From NCBI GenBank assembly GCA_009776995.1, contig WRMR01000200.1, forward strand, positions 1-8,545: a stretch of DNA of 8,545 nt. Direction: 5' to 3'. Shown here piece by piece: positions 1 through 6,283 of the stretch (the stretch's first letter is position 1; every line of letters begins with the position of its first letter). The DNA comes from Planctomycetaceae bacterium. GTDB taxonomy: Bacteria; Planctomycetota; Planctomycetia; Pirellulales; Thermoguttaceae. Position numbers and translations under genes: made by a program. Below the pieces are notes generated by a model, which was not told the DNA's origin, made no database searches, and saw only the letters and a list, made by a program, of their open reading frames with translations.

Positions 1-18
1 ATCAGCCGCGCGGAATGG

Positions 19-46
19 TTGATTTTTTGCTTTTCTGTGATAGACT
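19..46 (+). promoter_or_regulatory. Weak candidate promoter upstream of rubrerythrin
   Basis: TTGATT at 19-24 and TAGACT at 41-46 are separated by 16 bp. Each matches the sigma-70 consensus at four of six positions. It lies about 110 bp before the rubrerythrin start. This is only a consensus-like match in an AT-rich stretch and could be chance. Confidence 0.2.
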
Positions 47-85
47 GGTTTTCTCTGTTATGTTTTCAGTCAAGTACTCACGAGT

Positions 86-114
86 CAACGGAATGGCAAA
101 CAGAATTGCCGTTG
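86..114 (+). promoter_or_regulatory. Small hairpin in the rubrerythrin leader
   Basis: GGCAA (95-99) and TTGCC (106-110) can pair across a 6-nt loop. CAAC (86-89) and GTTG (111-114) extend the stem past a 5-nt bulge on the left side. It lies 45 bp upstream of the start codon and would be in the 5' leader if transcription starts near position 50. It has no T-run, so it is not an obvious terminator. A regulatory role is inference. Confidence 0.3.
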
Positions 115-147
115 TGTTGGCATTCACTTCAGTAACGACAACAACTT

Positions 148-152
148 GGGAG
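148..152 (+). promoter_or_regulatory. Ribosome binding site that fixes the rubrerythrin start
   Basis: GGGAG lies 6 nt before the ATG at 159. The reading frame is open further upstream to an ATG at 15, but only the 159 start has a good ribosome binding site, and it puts a twin-arginine motif close to the N-terminus. Confidence 0.75.
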
Positions 153-158
153 AAAGTT

Positions 159-860
159 ATGAACAACAATTCCAATCCGAATCGCCGTCATTTCCTGAAG
201 ACCGCGACTGCCACAACGATGGCCGCCGGGCTGATTTTGCCGCAGACGGGGATTGTCATGCCGCAAGGGCAGACCAGTACGGCATCGAAGAGCGTCAAGG
301 GTTCCGAAACCGAGAAAAATCTCTTGAAAGCCTTTGCCGGAGAGTCTCAGGCACGCAACCGCTATATCTTTTTTGCCGACCAGGCCCGCAAGGAAAATCT
401 GGACCAGATTGCGGCGGTGTTTGAGGAAACCGCACACCACGAACAGGAACACGCACGGCGTTTTTTCAGCTTTTTGGAGGGTGGCCCGCTCGAAATCACG
501 GCGACTTATCCCGCCGGGAAAGTCGGCACAACCCTCGAGAACCTGCAAGCCTCCGCCGCAGGGGAGCATGAGGAATGGGCTGAACTCTATCCCGCGTTTG
601 CAAAAACCGCCGGCGACGAAGGTTTCCCGCTCATTTCAAGACTGTTCACCGCAGTCAGTGTTTCCGAACGCTTCCACGAAAACCGTTATCGTGATTTCAT
701 CAAAAATGTCGAAGAGGAGATTGTCTTCCAACGCGACGACGATGTCGTCTGGGTTTGCCGGAACTGCGGTTACACGAGCAAAAATGTGATGCCACCACCG
801 ACTTGCCCCGCTTGTGCCAAGCCGAAAACGCAATTCCAGATTTTCGTGCCGAACTGGTGA
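159..860 (+). CDS. rbr: Rubrerythrin with N-terminal Tat signal
   Basis: A 233-residue non-haem iron protein. Rubrerythrins reduce hydrogen peroxide at a diiron site, with electrons passing through a rubredoxin-like Fe(Cys)4 centre. Residues 1-25 resemble a Tat signal: NRRHFLK at 8-14, then a mild hydrophobic stretch to about residue 27. The ferritin-like four-helix domain (about 48-185) keeps the expected ligands: E62 in GES, E95 and H98 in EQEH, E136 and E139 in GEHEE, and E170 and H173 in SERFH. The C-terminal rubredoxin-like domain has C200-x2-C203 and C216-x2-C219 and ends in the family-like PNW. Classical rubrerythrins are cytoplasmic and about 190 residues long, so the extra N-terminal 45 residues account for the length difference. 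There is no clear AxA cleavage site, so the signal could stay as an anchor. The family call is very sure; export is inferred from the motif. Confidence 0.95.
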   Translation: MNNNSNPNRRHFLKTATATTMAAGLILPQTGIVMPQGQTSTASKSVKGSETEKNLLKAFAGESQARNRYIFFADQARKENLDQIAAVFEETAHHEQEHARRFFSFLEGGPLEITATYPAGKVGTTLENLQASAAGEHEEWAELYPAFAKTAGDEGFPLISRLFTAVSVSERFHENRYRDFIKNVEEEIVFQRDDDVVWVCRNCGYTSKNVMPPPTCPACAKPKTQFQIFVPNW

Positions 861-868
861 ATTCGGAG

Positions 869-948
869 TGAAACGTTCGCCGCGCCGCCCTGTGACGCAT
901 GAAAAAATGAAACGTTAGCCGCGTCGCCCTGCGGCGCGCATGAAAACA
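869..948 (+). repeat. Imperfect tandem repeat of two ~40-bp units between rbr and nikR
   Basis: Unit 1 covers 869-907 and unit 2 covers 908-948. Both begin TGAAACGTT, share GCCGCG and CGCCCTG, and end CATGAAAA followed by an ATG. Unit 2 has two extra bases (GCGGCGCG against GTGACG). Unit 2 can fold: GCG (921-923) plus CGCC (925-928) pair with GGCG (933-936) plus CGC (937-939) around a 4-nt loop, with T924 bulged. The ATG at the end of unit 2 is the nikR start codon. The units fill nearly all of the 87-bp gap and resemble short dispersed bacterial intergenic repeats, but no other copy is present in this window. Confidence 0.75.
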
Positions 949-1361
949 TGTCAAAAATCACGCGCATTTCGATTTCGATTGAAGAAGACGTCCTTGAGCA
1001 TTTCGACGAACTGATTCAACGGCAGGGTTTTCCGACCCGTTCCGAGGCGATCAAACATCTCATCCGCTCGGCACTGGTGCAACGGCAGTGGGAGGAAGGT
1101 GCCGTGATCGCCGGAGTCATCACGCTCATTTACGACCATCACAAGTCGCAACTCACACAGAGAATTGTCGAAGCCCAGCACGATTTCGGCGACCTGGTGA
1201 TTTGTTCGCAACATGCGCACCTCGACCACCACAACTGCATGGAAAACATCATTGTGCGCGGCCCGGTCGGGCAGATTCAACAACTGCACCACGCTCTTTC
1301 CGCAATCAAGGGCATGAAGCACACCGTCCTTTCGATGACTACAACCGGACACGGGGTGTAA
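948..1361 (+). CDS. nikR: NikR-type nickel-responsive transcriptional regulator
   Basis: A 137-residue DNA-binding repressor. NikR proteins are tetramers with N-terminal ribbon-helix-helix DNA-binding domains and C-terminal ACT-like domains that bind Ni(II). They usually repress nickel uptake when nickel is plentiful. Residues 3-45 fit the ribbon-helix-helix (TRISISIEEDVLEHFDELI, then a GFPTRSEAI turn-helix). The nickel ligands of E. coli NikR (His76, His87, His89, Cys95) match H78, H89, H91 and C97 here with the same spacing, in EAQHDF and QHAHLDHHNC. Length is typical. The ATG at 948 has no clear Shine-Dalgarno and sits at the end of the tandem repeat, but the protein begins normally there. 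No nickel transporter or nickel enzyme is in the window, so its target cannot be named. Co-transcription with the rubrerythrin gene is possible. The family call is very sure. Confidence 0.95.
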   Translation: MSKITRISISIEEDVLEHFDELIQRQGFPTRSEAIKHLIRSALVQRQWEEGAVIAGVITLIYDHHKSQLTQRIVEAQHDFGDLVICSQHAHLDHHNCMENIIVRGPVGQIQQLHHALSAIKGMKHTVLSMTTTGHGV

Positions 1362-1369
1362 ACCGTACC

Positions 1370-1442
1370 ATCAGAGCCGCAATCGTATGATTGCGCAATT
1401 GCAATTATTCTTCGCAATTTTACGATTGCGGCTCTGATTTTT
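1370..1442 (+). terminator. Nested stem-loop terminator after nikR, shared with the end of the convergent gene
   Basis: ATCAGAGCCGCAATCGTA (1370-1387) is the exact reverse complement of 1421-1438, giving an 18-bp perfect stem. Inside it, ATTGCG (1390-1395) pairs with CGCAAT (1413-1418). Five T residues (1438-1442) follow on the plus strand, as expected for an intrinsic terminator of nikR. On the minus strand no T-run follows, so it is less convincing there. The right arm is also coding sequence for the last five residues (SEPQS) and part of the stop codon of the minus-strand sigma factor gene. Confidence 0.85.
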
Positions 1443-3216
1443 GGAATCGTCTCATGACAACGACCGCGACCATCATCAACACGAGCATGATGATGTATTG
1501 ATAAATCATACGCTCACCAAATTTTGTTGTCAATGATTCAAACAACAACCAGCCGATAACAAACAGCATCCACAGTATGGAGAAAATTCCGAATATCTGA
1601 CTCGCTTTGAGTCTTGCGTTTTTGACGTGGCGAAACGCAAAGAGTGCCATGGGACCGCCAAACAGCATCGGGAGAACCGCCAGTAGAAACGCTTCCATGC
1701 TCACGTTCGTCCCCTGACAACCGAACCCAAGCATCATTGCGAAAATCACGCCGGGGATCGTTGCAACGGCATAATCCCGGAATTGTAGCGGTTTTTCGGG
1801 TTCCGGCTTTCGCCACCATCGGTTCTGTGGTTTGAATTTCAGCACCGTATAGGTTTCCTTCGGCGGGAAACGCAACAGCCCGTCTTCGGTTCCCATGACA
1901 AGCAGCAGTTGCAGGAAACGCACGATCATGGAAATCAAGCCCACAATGACAATCAGCGTGACAAGCCCGGCAACGATTGCCGCCAAAGGCGAAACGGGAA
2001 AGCTGTAAACGACCAGCACCCCACCAACGAACCCCGTAGCAAAAGCAATACATAGCGACACGGCAATCGTCAGAAAACGCATGGCACGTTTGACGCTGCG
2101 CAACGAGAACGGTGATTCTTCAAGCGGCACGTCCGGCGCGGCACGTTTCCCCAGGTCTTGCTCAAGCACTCGCCTGATTTTCACCTGATGAAAATAAATG
2201 CCACAGGGCAATGCGCAAACAGGTAACATCCAAAAGACGATTCCGAAAGCATCAAACCAGGCAGAAAAAACATTCACGGGAATGATTTTTAACGGAATCA
2301 ACATGATCATCATGTAGAAAAAATCGAGAAAAGCAAAGATCGATCCGATGAACGTCAGGTGATATTTCAGATAAGCCCGACGGCTGCGAACTGTCGGTAA
2401 ATCACGGAGCATTGCGTAATTTGCAACCGCAGCAAACGCAATAAGAAACGGGAAAAAGAGTATCCAAAAAACGGTGATCAGAATGTTGAAAATCACGCCC
2501 CAAAACGTGGTCGCGCCGGTAGCCGTGCCGACCGTTCCGCCACCACCTGAGATTGTTGCCCCGCCGGTTGCCGCTGCGAACGTTACGGCCACCGCCTGCG
2601 TGGTACTCATCGTCGCCACGGGCAATGCGGCCAATACCGTCAGGTAAAACATCCTGTCCGGCTGCATGGACGCAAGTGCCTGTTCCACCCGCCCGGCCAC
2701 TTCCTCACGAATCCTGGCACGTCCCCGGCTCAGCCGCTGTCGCACATTGGCCTCGCTCAAATCAAGTGCCGTCGCAATTTCGCCGATGCTTTGCGATTGC
2801 TGGTAATACAAAACGAGCGGCTCACGATACGATTCGGGCAATTCGCGCAAGACCTCCCACACCATCGCCGCCTGCGACTCGTGGTCGGTTGTTTCGGGTA
2901 CCGTCGCAAGTTGCTCAACCAACCCGGACTGCGGCAAAGGCGTATTCCGCCGGGCGTTTGTCCGCATCCAGTTCTGCGCGAGATTTCGGGCAATGCCGCA
3001 CAGCCAGGCCGGAAATTTCGATTCGTCCCGCAATTCCTTCCGTTGCAGCCACGCGGTGACAAAGGTTTCCTGAGTCAGGTCTTCGCTCTGTTGCAGGTTA
3101 CCAGTGATGCTGTAAACGACCGCATAAACCGTGTTCTGGTACCGCTGAATGAGAGTCCCGAAGGCCTCGCGATCGCCGCGCAAACCTGCCGCCAGTTGTG
3201 TTGCCATGCCGCTCAT
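1420..3216 (-). CDS. ECF-type sigma-70 factor fused to a polytopic membrane domain
   Basis: A 598-residue protein in two parts. Residues 1-180 look like an ECF sigma factor. Region 2 spans about 15-85 (DREAFGTLIQRY, DLTQETF at 46-52, FPAWLCGIARNLAQNW). Region 4 spans about 117-172 (LRELPESYREPLVLYY, then the helix-turn-helix IGEIATALDLSEANVRQRLSRGR). Sigma factors of this class direct RNA polymerase to specific promoters. From about 188 to 590 the protein is very hydrophobic, with roughly ten likely membrane segments (about 188-212, 238-268, 286-310, 321-343, 379-404, 408-440, 482-500, 505-528, 538-562, 568-589). A glycine/threonine-rich linker lies at 218-236. Charged loops at about 343-378 and 441-480 separate the segments. 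ECF factors are usually near 200 residues, so the extension is twice the size of the sigma part. ECF factors with C-terminal extensions, some with membrane segments, are known from Planctomycetes. No separate anti-sigma gene is adjacent, and the membrane part may tether or control the sigma part (inference). The start at 3216 lacks a clear ribosome binding site; Met4 is an alternative. No family is assigned to the membrane domain. Confidence 0.88.
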   Translation of the reverse strand: MSGMATQLAAGLRGDREAFGTLIQRYQNTVYAVVYSITGNLQQSEDLTQETFVTAWLQRKELRDESKFPAWLCGIARNLAQNWMRTNARRNTPLPQSGLVEQLATVPETTDHESQAAMVWEVLRELPESYREPLVLYYQQSQSIGEIATALDLSEANVRQRLSRGRARIREEVAGRVEQALASMQPDRMFYLTVLAALPVATMSTTQAVAVTFAAATGGATISGGGGTVGTATGATTFWGVIFNILITVFWILFFPFLIAFAAVANYAMLRDLPTVRSRRAYLKYHLTFIGSIFAFLDFFYMMIMLIPLKIIPVNVFSAWFDAFGIVFWMLPVCALPCGIYFHQVKIRRVLEQDLGKRAAPDVPLEESPFSLRSVKRAMRFLTIAVSLCIAFATGFVGGVLVVYSFPVSPLAAIVAGLVTLIVIVGLISMIVRFLQLLLVMGTEDGLLRFPPKETYTVLKFKPQNRWWRKPEPEKPLQFRDYAVATIPGVIFAMMLGFGCQGTNVSMEAFLLAVLPMLFGGPMALFAFRHVKNARLKASQIFGIFSILWMLFVIGWLLFESLTTKFGERMIYQYIIMLVLMMVAVVVMRRFQKSEPQS

Positions 3217-3476
3217 TTCGTTTCGCTTTCAGGAGAGTGCCTTCAAGGCAGAGCGGCCACGCCGTAACTGCCGCCGGGATAATTTTAATCGTTTTCCGCC
3301 AATAGTGGCAAAAATTCCCCGGATGTGACACGAAATATGCGAAATTTGGCCGTTTTCCAAGCAAAAGCCGTGAGAGTTATCGAGCGGAATGACCGCTCCG
3401 TGACCGTCGCGGCTCTGAGATTTACCGAACAACTGATTTTGGCGTGAATCCTTAACAGTATTTTCCGGCAATAGCC
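3217..3476. other. Intergenic region upstream of the sigma factor gene
   Basis: This 260-bp gap separates the 728-residue protein gene from the sigma factor gene, both on the minus strand. It should hold the sigma gene promoter, but no convincing -35/-10 pair was found. It contains a hairpin and a short word shared with the terminator at 1370-1442, listed separately. An 80-codon open frame (3229-3471, minus) fills it but shows no recognisable domain, no ribosome binding site and repeat-derived content, so it was not called. Confidence 0.5.
3381..3418 (-). repeat. Short hairpin-bearing element sharing a 10-bp core with the nikR terminator
   Basis: On the minus strand the element begins with TCAGAGCCGC (3418-3409), identical to the start of both arms of the 1370-1438 inverted repeat. 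It continues to a perfect 6-bp hairpin, GAGCGG (3382-3387) with CCGCTC (3393-3398) and a 5-nt loop. It lies 60-95 bp downstream of the stop of the 728-residue protein gene. It has no T-run, so terminator function is doubtful. A dispersed intergenic repeat family is a reasonable guess. Confidence 0.4.
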
Positions 3477-5663
3477 TTACTTTGAATCCTCTTCCGGTAT
3501 CATCTCGCTCAATATCCTTTGGAAATGTTTGTTGACCTGACTGTCACGGCTCAAATCCCAAAGGCTGGTTTCCAGTTCACAGAGAGCCAATGATGTGGGA
3601 ATCCAGGCTTGCGTCCAACCGGTTTCAATGCTCCATGCCCCCCAGCCGGCGTCGGCGTTTGCACCCCAGTATTCCCATTTTTCGTAGTCGAACGCACGGA
3701 ACCAGCCTCCATCCAGTTCGGGATGCGCTTTGCTTTTAACCTGGACACGAATGAGAAAATCCGCCAATCGGTCACGCATTTGCCGATACTGTGGATCACC
3801 GGTTGCGGCATACGCCTCGTTGAGTCCGAACAACGCGAAGTTGGTCGAGTAGAGCTGGTCGGTCACGGGATCACCGTCCTTGGCCGCCAAGCCGGACTCC
3901 GAATGCCCGTATTCTGCGTTGGACTGCGGAATCCGAAACTGGAGATGCGGATAATGAATCACCTCTTCGCGAATGGCACCAGTTTCCTCGTCTTGCAGTT
4001 CCGCAAGTTTGTCCGCGTAAAACTTGAGCCATTGACGGTGCTCCGGCGTGTCTTCCACCCGAACCAGCCAGGAACAAACCAGGAGCATTCGGGCATAATC
4101 AATCGGGGAACAGGCCGTGGCCCAGAACCATCGTTCCGGATAAGCCTCGTTCATCATTTGGATGCCGTTTTTTACTTTTTCCAAAAACGGCTCATAACCG
4201 GTCTTGTCATAAAGCCAAAGATAGGCCGACCACATCCAGGCTTCATAGTGCGGCGAAAAATTCGTGCGCGGGTTTTCCCAATAAAAACGCCAGCCCTTTG
4301 CCAAAACTTCAGGATTTTCCAGCCGCCAGCCGCGAAATCCGAGAGGGCCGGTCGTTCGGAAATTCCCGAGAATATTGCGAACCAGCACTTCGTCCCATTG
4401 GTCGGTTTCAAGAACCGCCGAAGTGCCGATGGTTCCCATGATCGCTTTGACGTCGTTATCCTGATAAAGTGCCTGACGGTTGTCGGGCGACCAGAACAGA
4501 AGTCCGCAATTCGCCTTGTCCAAATCGGTGGAAAACATCCCGGAGGTGAAATAAAGCCAATTCAGCACATTCTCCGCCACATCGCGGCTCCAGGCGTTAC
4601 CATCGAGTTTCCACCGCAGGGCAAAGGCAAGCGAACTCTCCCCGTTGGAATCGCTGCGCAACCATTTTTTGGCTTGCTGGTTCCCAAGATAATCAATCCG
4701 GGAATAGGCACCTTCAAGGATTCCGAAACGTCCGTCACCGTATGGCGGCGTCGTGTCCGGCCACTCTCCAACGCCGTCGTGACCGAGACTACTGCCGGTC
4801 GCGGGATCAAACCAGAACTTTTGATACTCTTCCCAGCCTTTTTCATTCAGCACCATTCCGGCGCGGCCATGCCAGTCGATCCCGCGTTGAATCGCGAGCA
4901 AACGCGCATTTTCGGGAAGCGGCTCATCTTTCGTATAAGTGGGACCGACAAGCGGTTCCCATGCGAGAACCGGAATTGCACGATCCGGTAAAAGTTGTTG
5001 GAAAAGATATTGCCAAACAGCCTGGATGGATTCCTGTGTCGCATACCGGCCAGTTACGAACTGGCTCAATTTCGTTGTCGAAACAATGAGGTTTTGATGC
5101 GTGAAAAGAATCGGGTATGACGACACATCGTCAATTCCGTAAACCGCCGTGTCATATCCCGCAACGCCGGCAAGCACCATGAGGGGGTGTTCCACTTCGG
5201 TTTCCACGAAATGGCAATCATGGATGGCCAAGACGTTCATCGGTTTGAGTTTTTCGCCGAAAATGTCTTCCACGACCACCACCCGCTCCCGAAAGGCCCG
5301 GCGCACGGGCTTAAACTCAAACCCCGGAAGCACCCCGGGAAACTCAAGATAGGCTTTGACCTGCTTTTGACTCAATTGCTCAAAAACCTGTGCGGAAAGC
5401 GTGGTCGTCGTTGCGGGATAACCGTTGGCAAGGAACAAAACGGCATCGCCGGTTTTCAGTTCCGTCACGGCGTCCTCGGCTTTGTCAAAACGGACGCACG
5501 GCACCTCCATGTTTTTGACCACCTGGAAAAGATCATTGTTTTCATCACAGACAAACACCAAATCTCCTGCCGGAAGGTTTGCCGGCAACGCGAACACGAT
5601 CATGGACAGAAGCAAGCACATTACCATCGGTAACCATGTCGGTTTTTTTGTGTCTTGTATCAT
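3477..5663 (-). CDS. Secreted two-domain protein, probable alpha/alpha-toroid (six-hairpin glycosidase-like) C-terminal domain
   Basis: A 728-residue exported protein of no firmly recognised family. Residues 1-32 form a signal peptide: a KK-containing start, a hydrophobic core at about 10-27, and a likely cut near PANLPAG. Residues about 34-235 look like an alpha/beta domain with strands such as LVFVCDEN, AVLFLANGYP, KAYLEFPG and MNVLAIHD, reminiscent of glutamine-amidotransferase-like folds, but without a catalytic triad I can assign. Residues about 250-715 are helical and aromatic-rich, with repeated Trp/Tyr/Gly motifs (HYEAWMWSAYLWLYDKTGYE, RWFWATACSPIDYARMLLV, TDQLYSTNFALFGLNEAYAATGD, DGGWFRAFDYEKWEYWG, GWGAWSIETGWTQAWI). 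This pattern suggests an (alpha/alpha)6 toroid as in six-hairpin glycosidases and epimerases. Acidic candidates include D323, D522 and D651, but none can be called catalytic. A role in carbohydrate processing outside the cytoplasm is inference. It lies between the lipoprotein gene and the sigma factor gene on the same strand. The start at 5663 has no strong ribosome binding site but gives a normal signal peptide. Confidence 0.8.
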   Translation of the reverse strand: MIQDTKKPTWLPMVMCLLLSMIVFALPANLPAGDLVFVCDENNDLFQVVKNMEVPCVRFDKAEDAVTELKTGDAVLFLANGYPATTTTLSAQVFEQLSQKQVKAYLEFPGVLPGFEFKPVRRAFRERVVVVEDIFGEKLKPMNVLAIHDCHFVETEVEHPLMVLAGVAGYDTAVYGIDDVSSYPILFTHQNLIVSTTKLSQFVTGRYATQESIQAVWQYLFQQLLPDRAIPVLAWEPLVGPTYTKDEPLPENARLLAIQRGIDWHGRAGMVLNEKGWEEYQKFWFDPATGSSLGHDGVGEWPDTTPPYGDGRFGILEGAYSRIDYLGNQQAKKWLRSDSNGESSLAFALRWKLDGNAWSRDVAENVLNWLYFTSGMFSTDLDKANCGLLFWSPDNRQALYQDNDVKAIMGTIGTSAVLETDQWDEVLVRNILGNFRTTGPLGFRGWRLENPEVLAKGWRFYWENPRTNFSPHYEAWMWSAYLWLYDKTGYEPFLEKVKNGIQMMNEAYPERWFWATACSPIDYARMLLVCSWLVRVEDTPEHRQWLKFYADKLAELQDEETGAIREEVIHYPHLQFRIPQSNAEYGHSESGLAAKDGDPVTDQLYSTNFALFGLNEAYAATGDPQYRQMRDRLADFLIRVQVKSKAHPELDGGWFRAFDYEKWEYWGANADAGWGAWSIETGWTQAWIPTSLALCELETSLWDLSRDSQVNKHFQRILSEMIPEEDSK

Positions 5664-5884
5664 CGAAAAGGCTTTCTTTGAAGTGGGTGGTGGTGATTTT
5701 GAAGGATTTGCAACTATTCAGCGGAATGCGAATGTGTTGTCTTTGCATCACGTTTTCCACCGAGCGACGCATCTCTGCGGGATGCAAACCAAATACTCCA
5801 CGGAATAGATTCCACCAATATTTTGCCCCTACGGGACAGAAGCAAAGGTGATTTGACGTAATATCACCGCAAAAGTATCATTAG
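5664..5884. other. Intergenic region between the lipoprotein and the 728-residue protein genes
   Basis: This 221-bp gap is on the path of minus-strand transcription. It has a 22-bp dyad near the lipoprotein stop (listed separately) and a smaller dyad, GGAAT-AG-ATTCC, at 5802-5813. A short CCC-TAC-GGG hairpin sits at 5827-5835, flanked by TTTGC and GCAAA. No clear promoter, RNA gene or small protein was identified. Confidence 0.45.
5847..5868 (-). terminator. Dyad downstream of the lipoprotein gene, possible weak terminator or operator
   Basis: GGTGAT (5847-5852) and ATCACC (5863-5868) are perfect arms around a 10-base centre that is itself partly symmetric: 9 of 11 mirrored positions pair over the whole 22 bp. 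On the minus strand it lies 16 bp after the lipoprotein stop and is followed by TTTGCTT, a poor T-run. The near-full symmetry would also fit a dimeric repressor site. Confidence 0.4.
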
Positions 5885-6283
5885 TTATTTTTCCAAATGG
5901 AAATCCGCGACATTCGCGCCGGTTTTGATTTCAAAGGCCAGACCACTGGTGGCTGCCGCCTGATATTTTTGTTTGACCGGCGTCTTAATCAGGTCTTTCG
6001 GGTCCATACTACCCGATTTCATGGCATTGGCAAAATACACTTGGTATTCCCCGACAGGAATATCGCCGGAAATTTTGTAAAGTCCGTCTTCGCCAAGTAC
6101 GGCACTTCCGCCCGTTCCCATCTCCATATTTACGAAGGCTATTTTTCCCAAAGTCAGAGGAGCGTCGCCATGCATGACCTTTCCTGAGACGGTACCCGTG
6201 AGAGGCCCGCGTGAACAGCCCGCAAATGAAACCATCAAGGCTGTCACAACAAGAATCCATTGAAATTGCAGTCCGGTTTTCAT
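5885..6283 (-). CDS. Small lipoprotein with carboxypeptidase-regulatory-like (transthyretin-type) domain
   Basis: A 132-residue putative lipoprotein. The start at 6283 is chosen because AAGGA sits 6 nt upstream and the protein then begins with a classic signal: MKTGLQFQWILVVTALMV, then SFAGC with the lipid-attachment Cys at 23. Phe at -3 of the lipobox is slightly unusual. The frame stays open upstream to 6370, but those residues do not look like a signal peptide. The mature part (about 30-95) contains TVSGKVMHGDAPLTLGKIAFVN, then GEDGLYKISGDIPVGEYQVYFA. This is the pattern of small Ig-like/transthyretin-like 'carboxypeptidase regulatory' domains common in planctomycete lipoproteins: G-x-V, A-P-L, a strand with F, then G-x-Y-x-I and P-x-G-x-Y-x-V. 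Such genes often follow DUF1559 genes, as here (237 bp downstream). Role unknown; probably envelope-bound. The fold call is moderately sure and lipidation is likely. Confidence 0.85.
   Translation of the reverse strand: MKTGLQFQWILVVTALMVSFAGCSRGPLTGTVSGKVMHGDAPLTLGKIAFVNMEMGTGGSAVLGEDGLYKISGDIPVGEYQVYFANAMKSGSMDPKDLIKTPVKQKYQAAATSGLAFEIKTGANVADFHLEK

Noticed and set aside
15..158. N-terminal extension of the rubrerythrin to the ATG at 15
   Set aside because: The ribosome binding site GGGAG is positioned for the ATG at 159, and a Tat motif must be near the N-terminus. The upstream residues look like translated leader.
1385..1412. GTATGA half-site resembling the E. coli NikR operator
   Set aside because: The second half-site TCATAC is missing at 16 bp spacing; the word is part of the terminator stem. 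Other GTATGA words in the window (near 5114 and 7718) also lack the partner.
3229..3471. 80-codon frame between the secreted protein and sigma factor genes
   Set aside because: It has no ribosome binding site, no recognisable domain and no membrane or signal segment, and it overlaps the hairpin element at 3381-3418. It may be chance or repeat-derived.
3609..4991. A 460-codon open frame on the plus strand opposite the secreted protein gene
   Set aside because: It is in exact codon register with the minus-strand gene, so its stops would need TTA, CTA or TCA codons in the sense gene, which are rare there. Its composition shows no domain, and the minus-strand protein has a signal peptide and coherent fold pattern.
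5545..5787. 80-codon minus-strand frame over the start of the secreted protein gene
   Set aside because: It overlaps the signal-peptide region in another frame and has no domain. It is best explained as a shadow.
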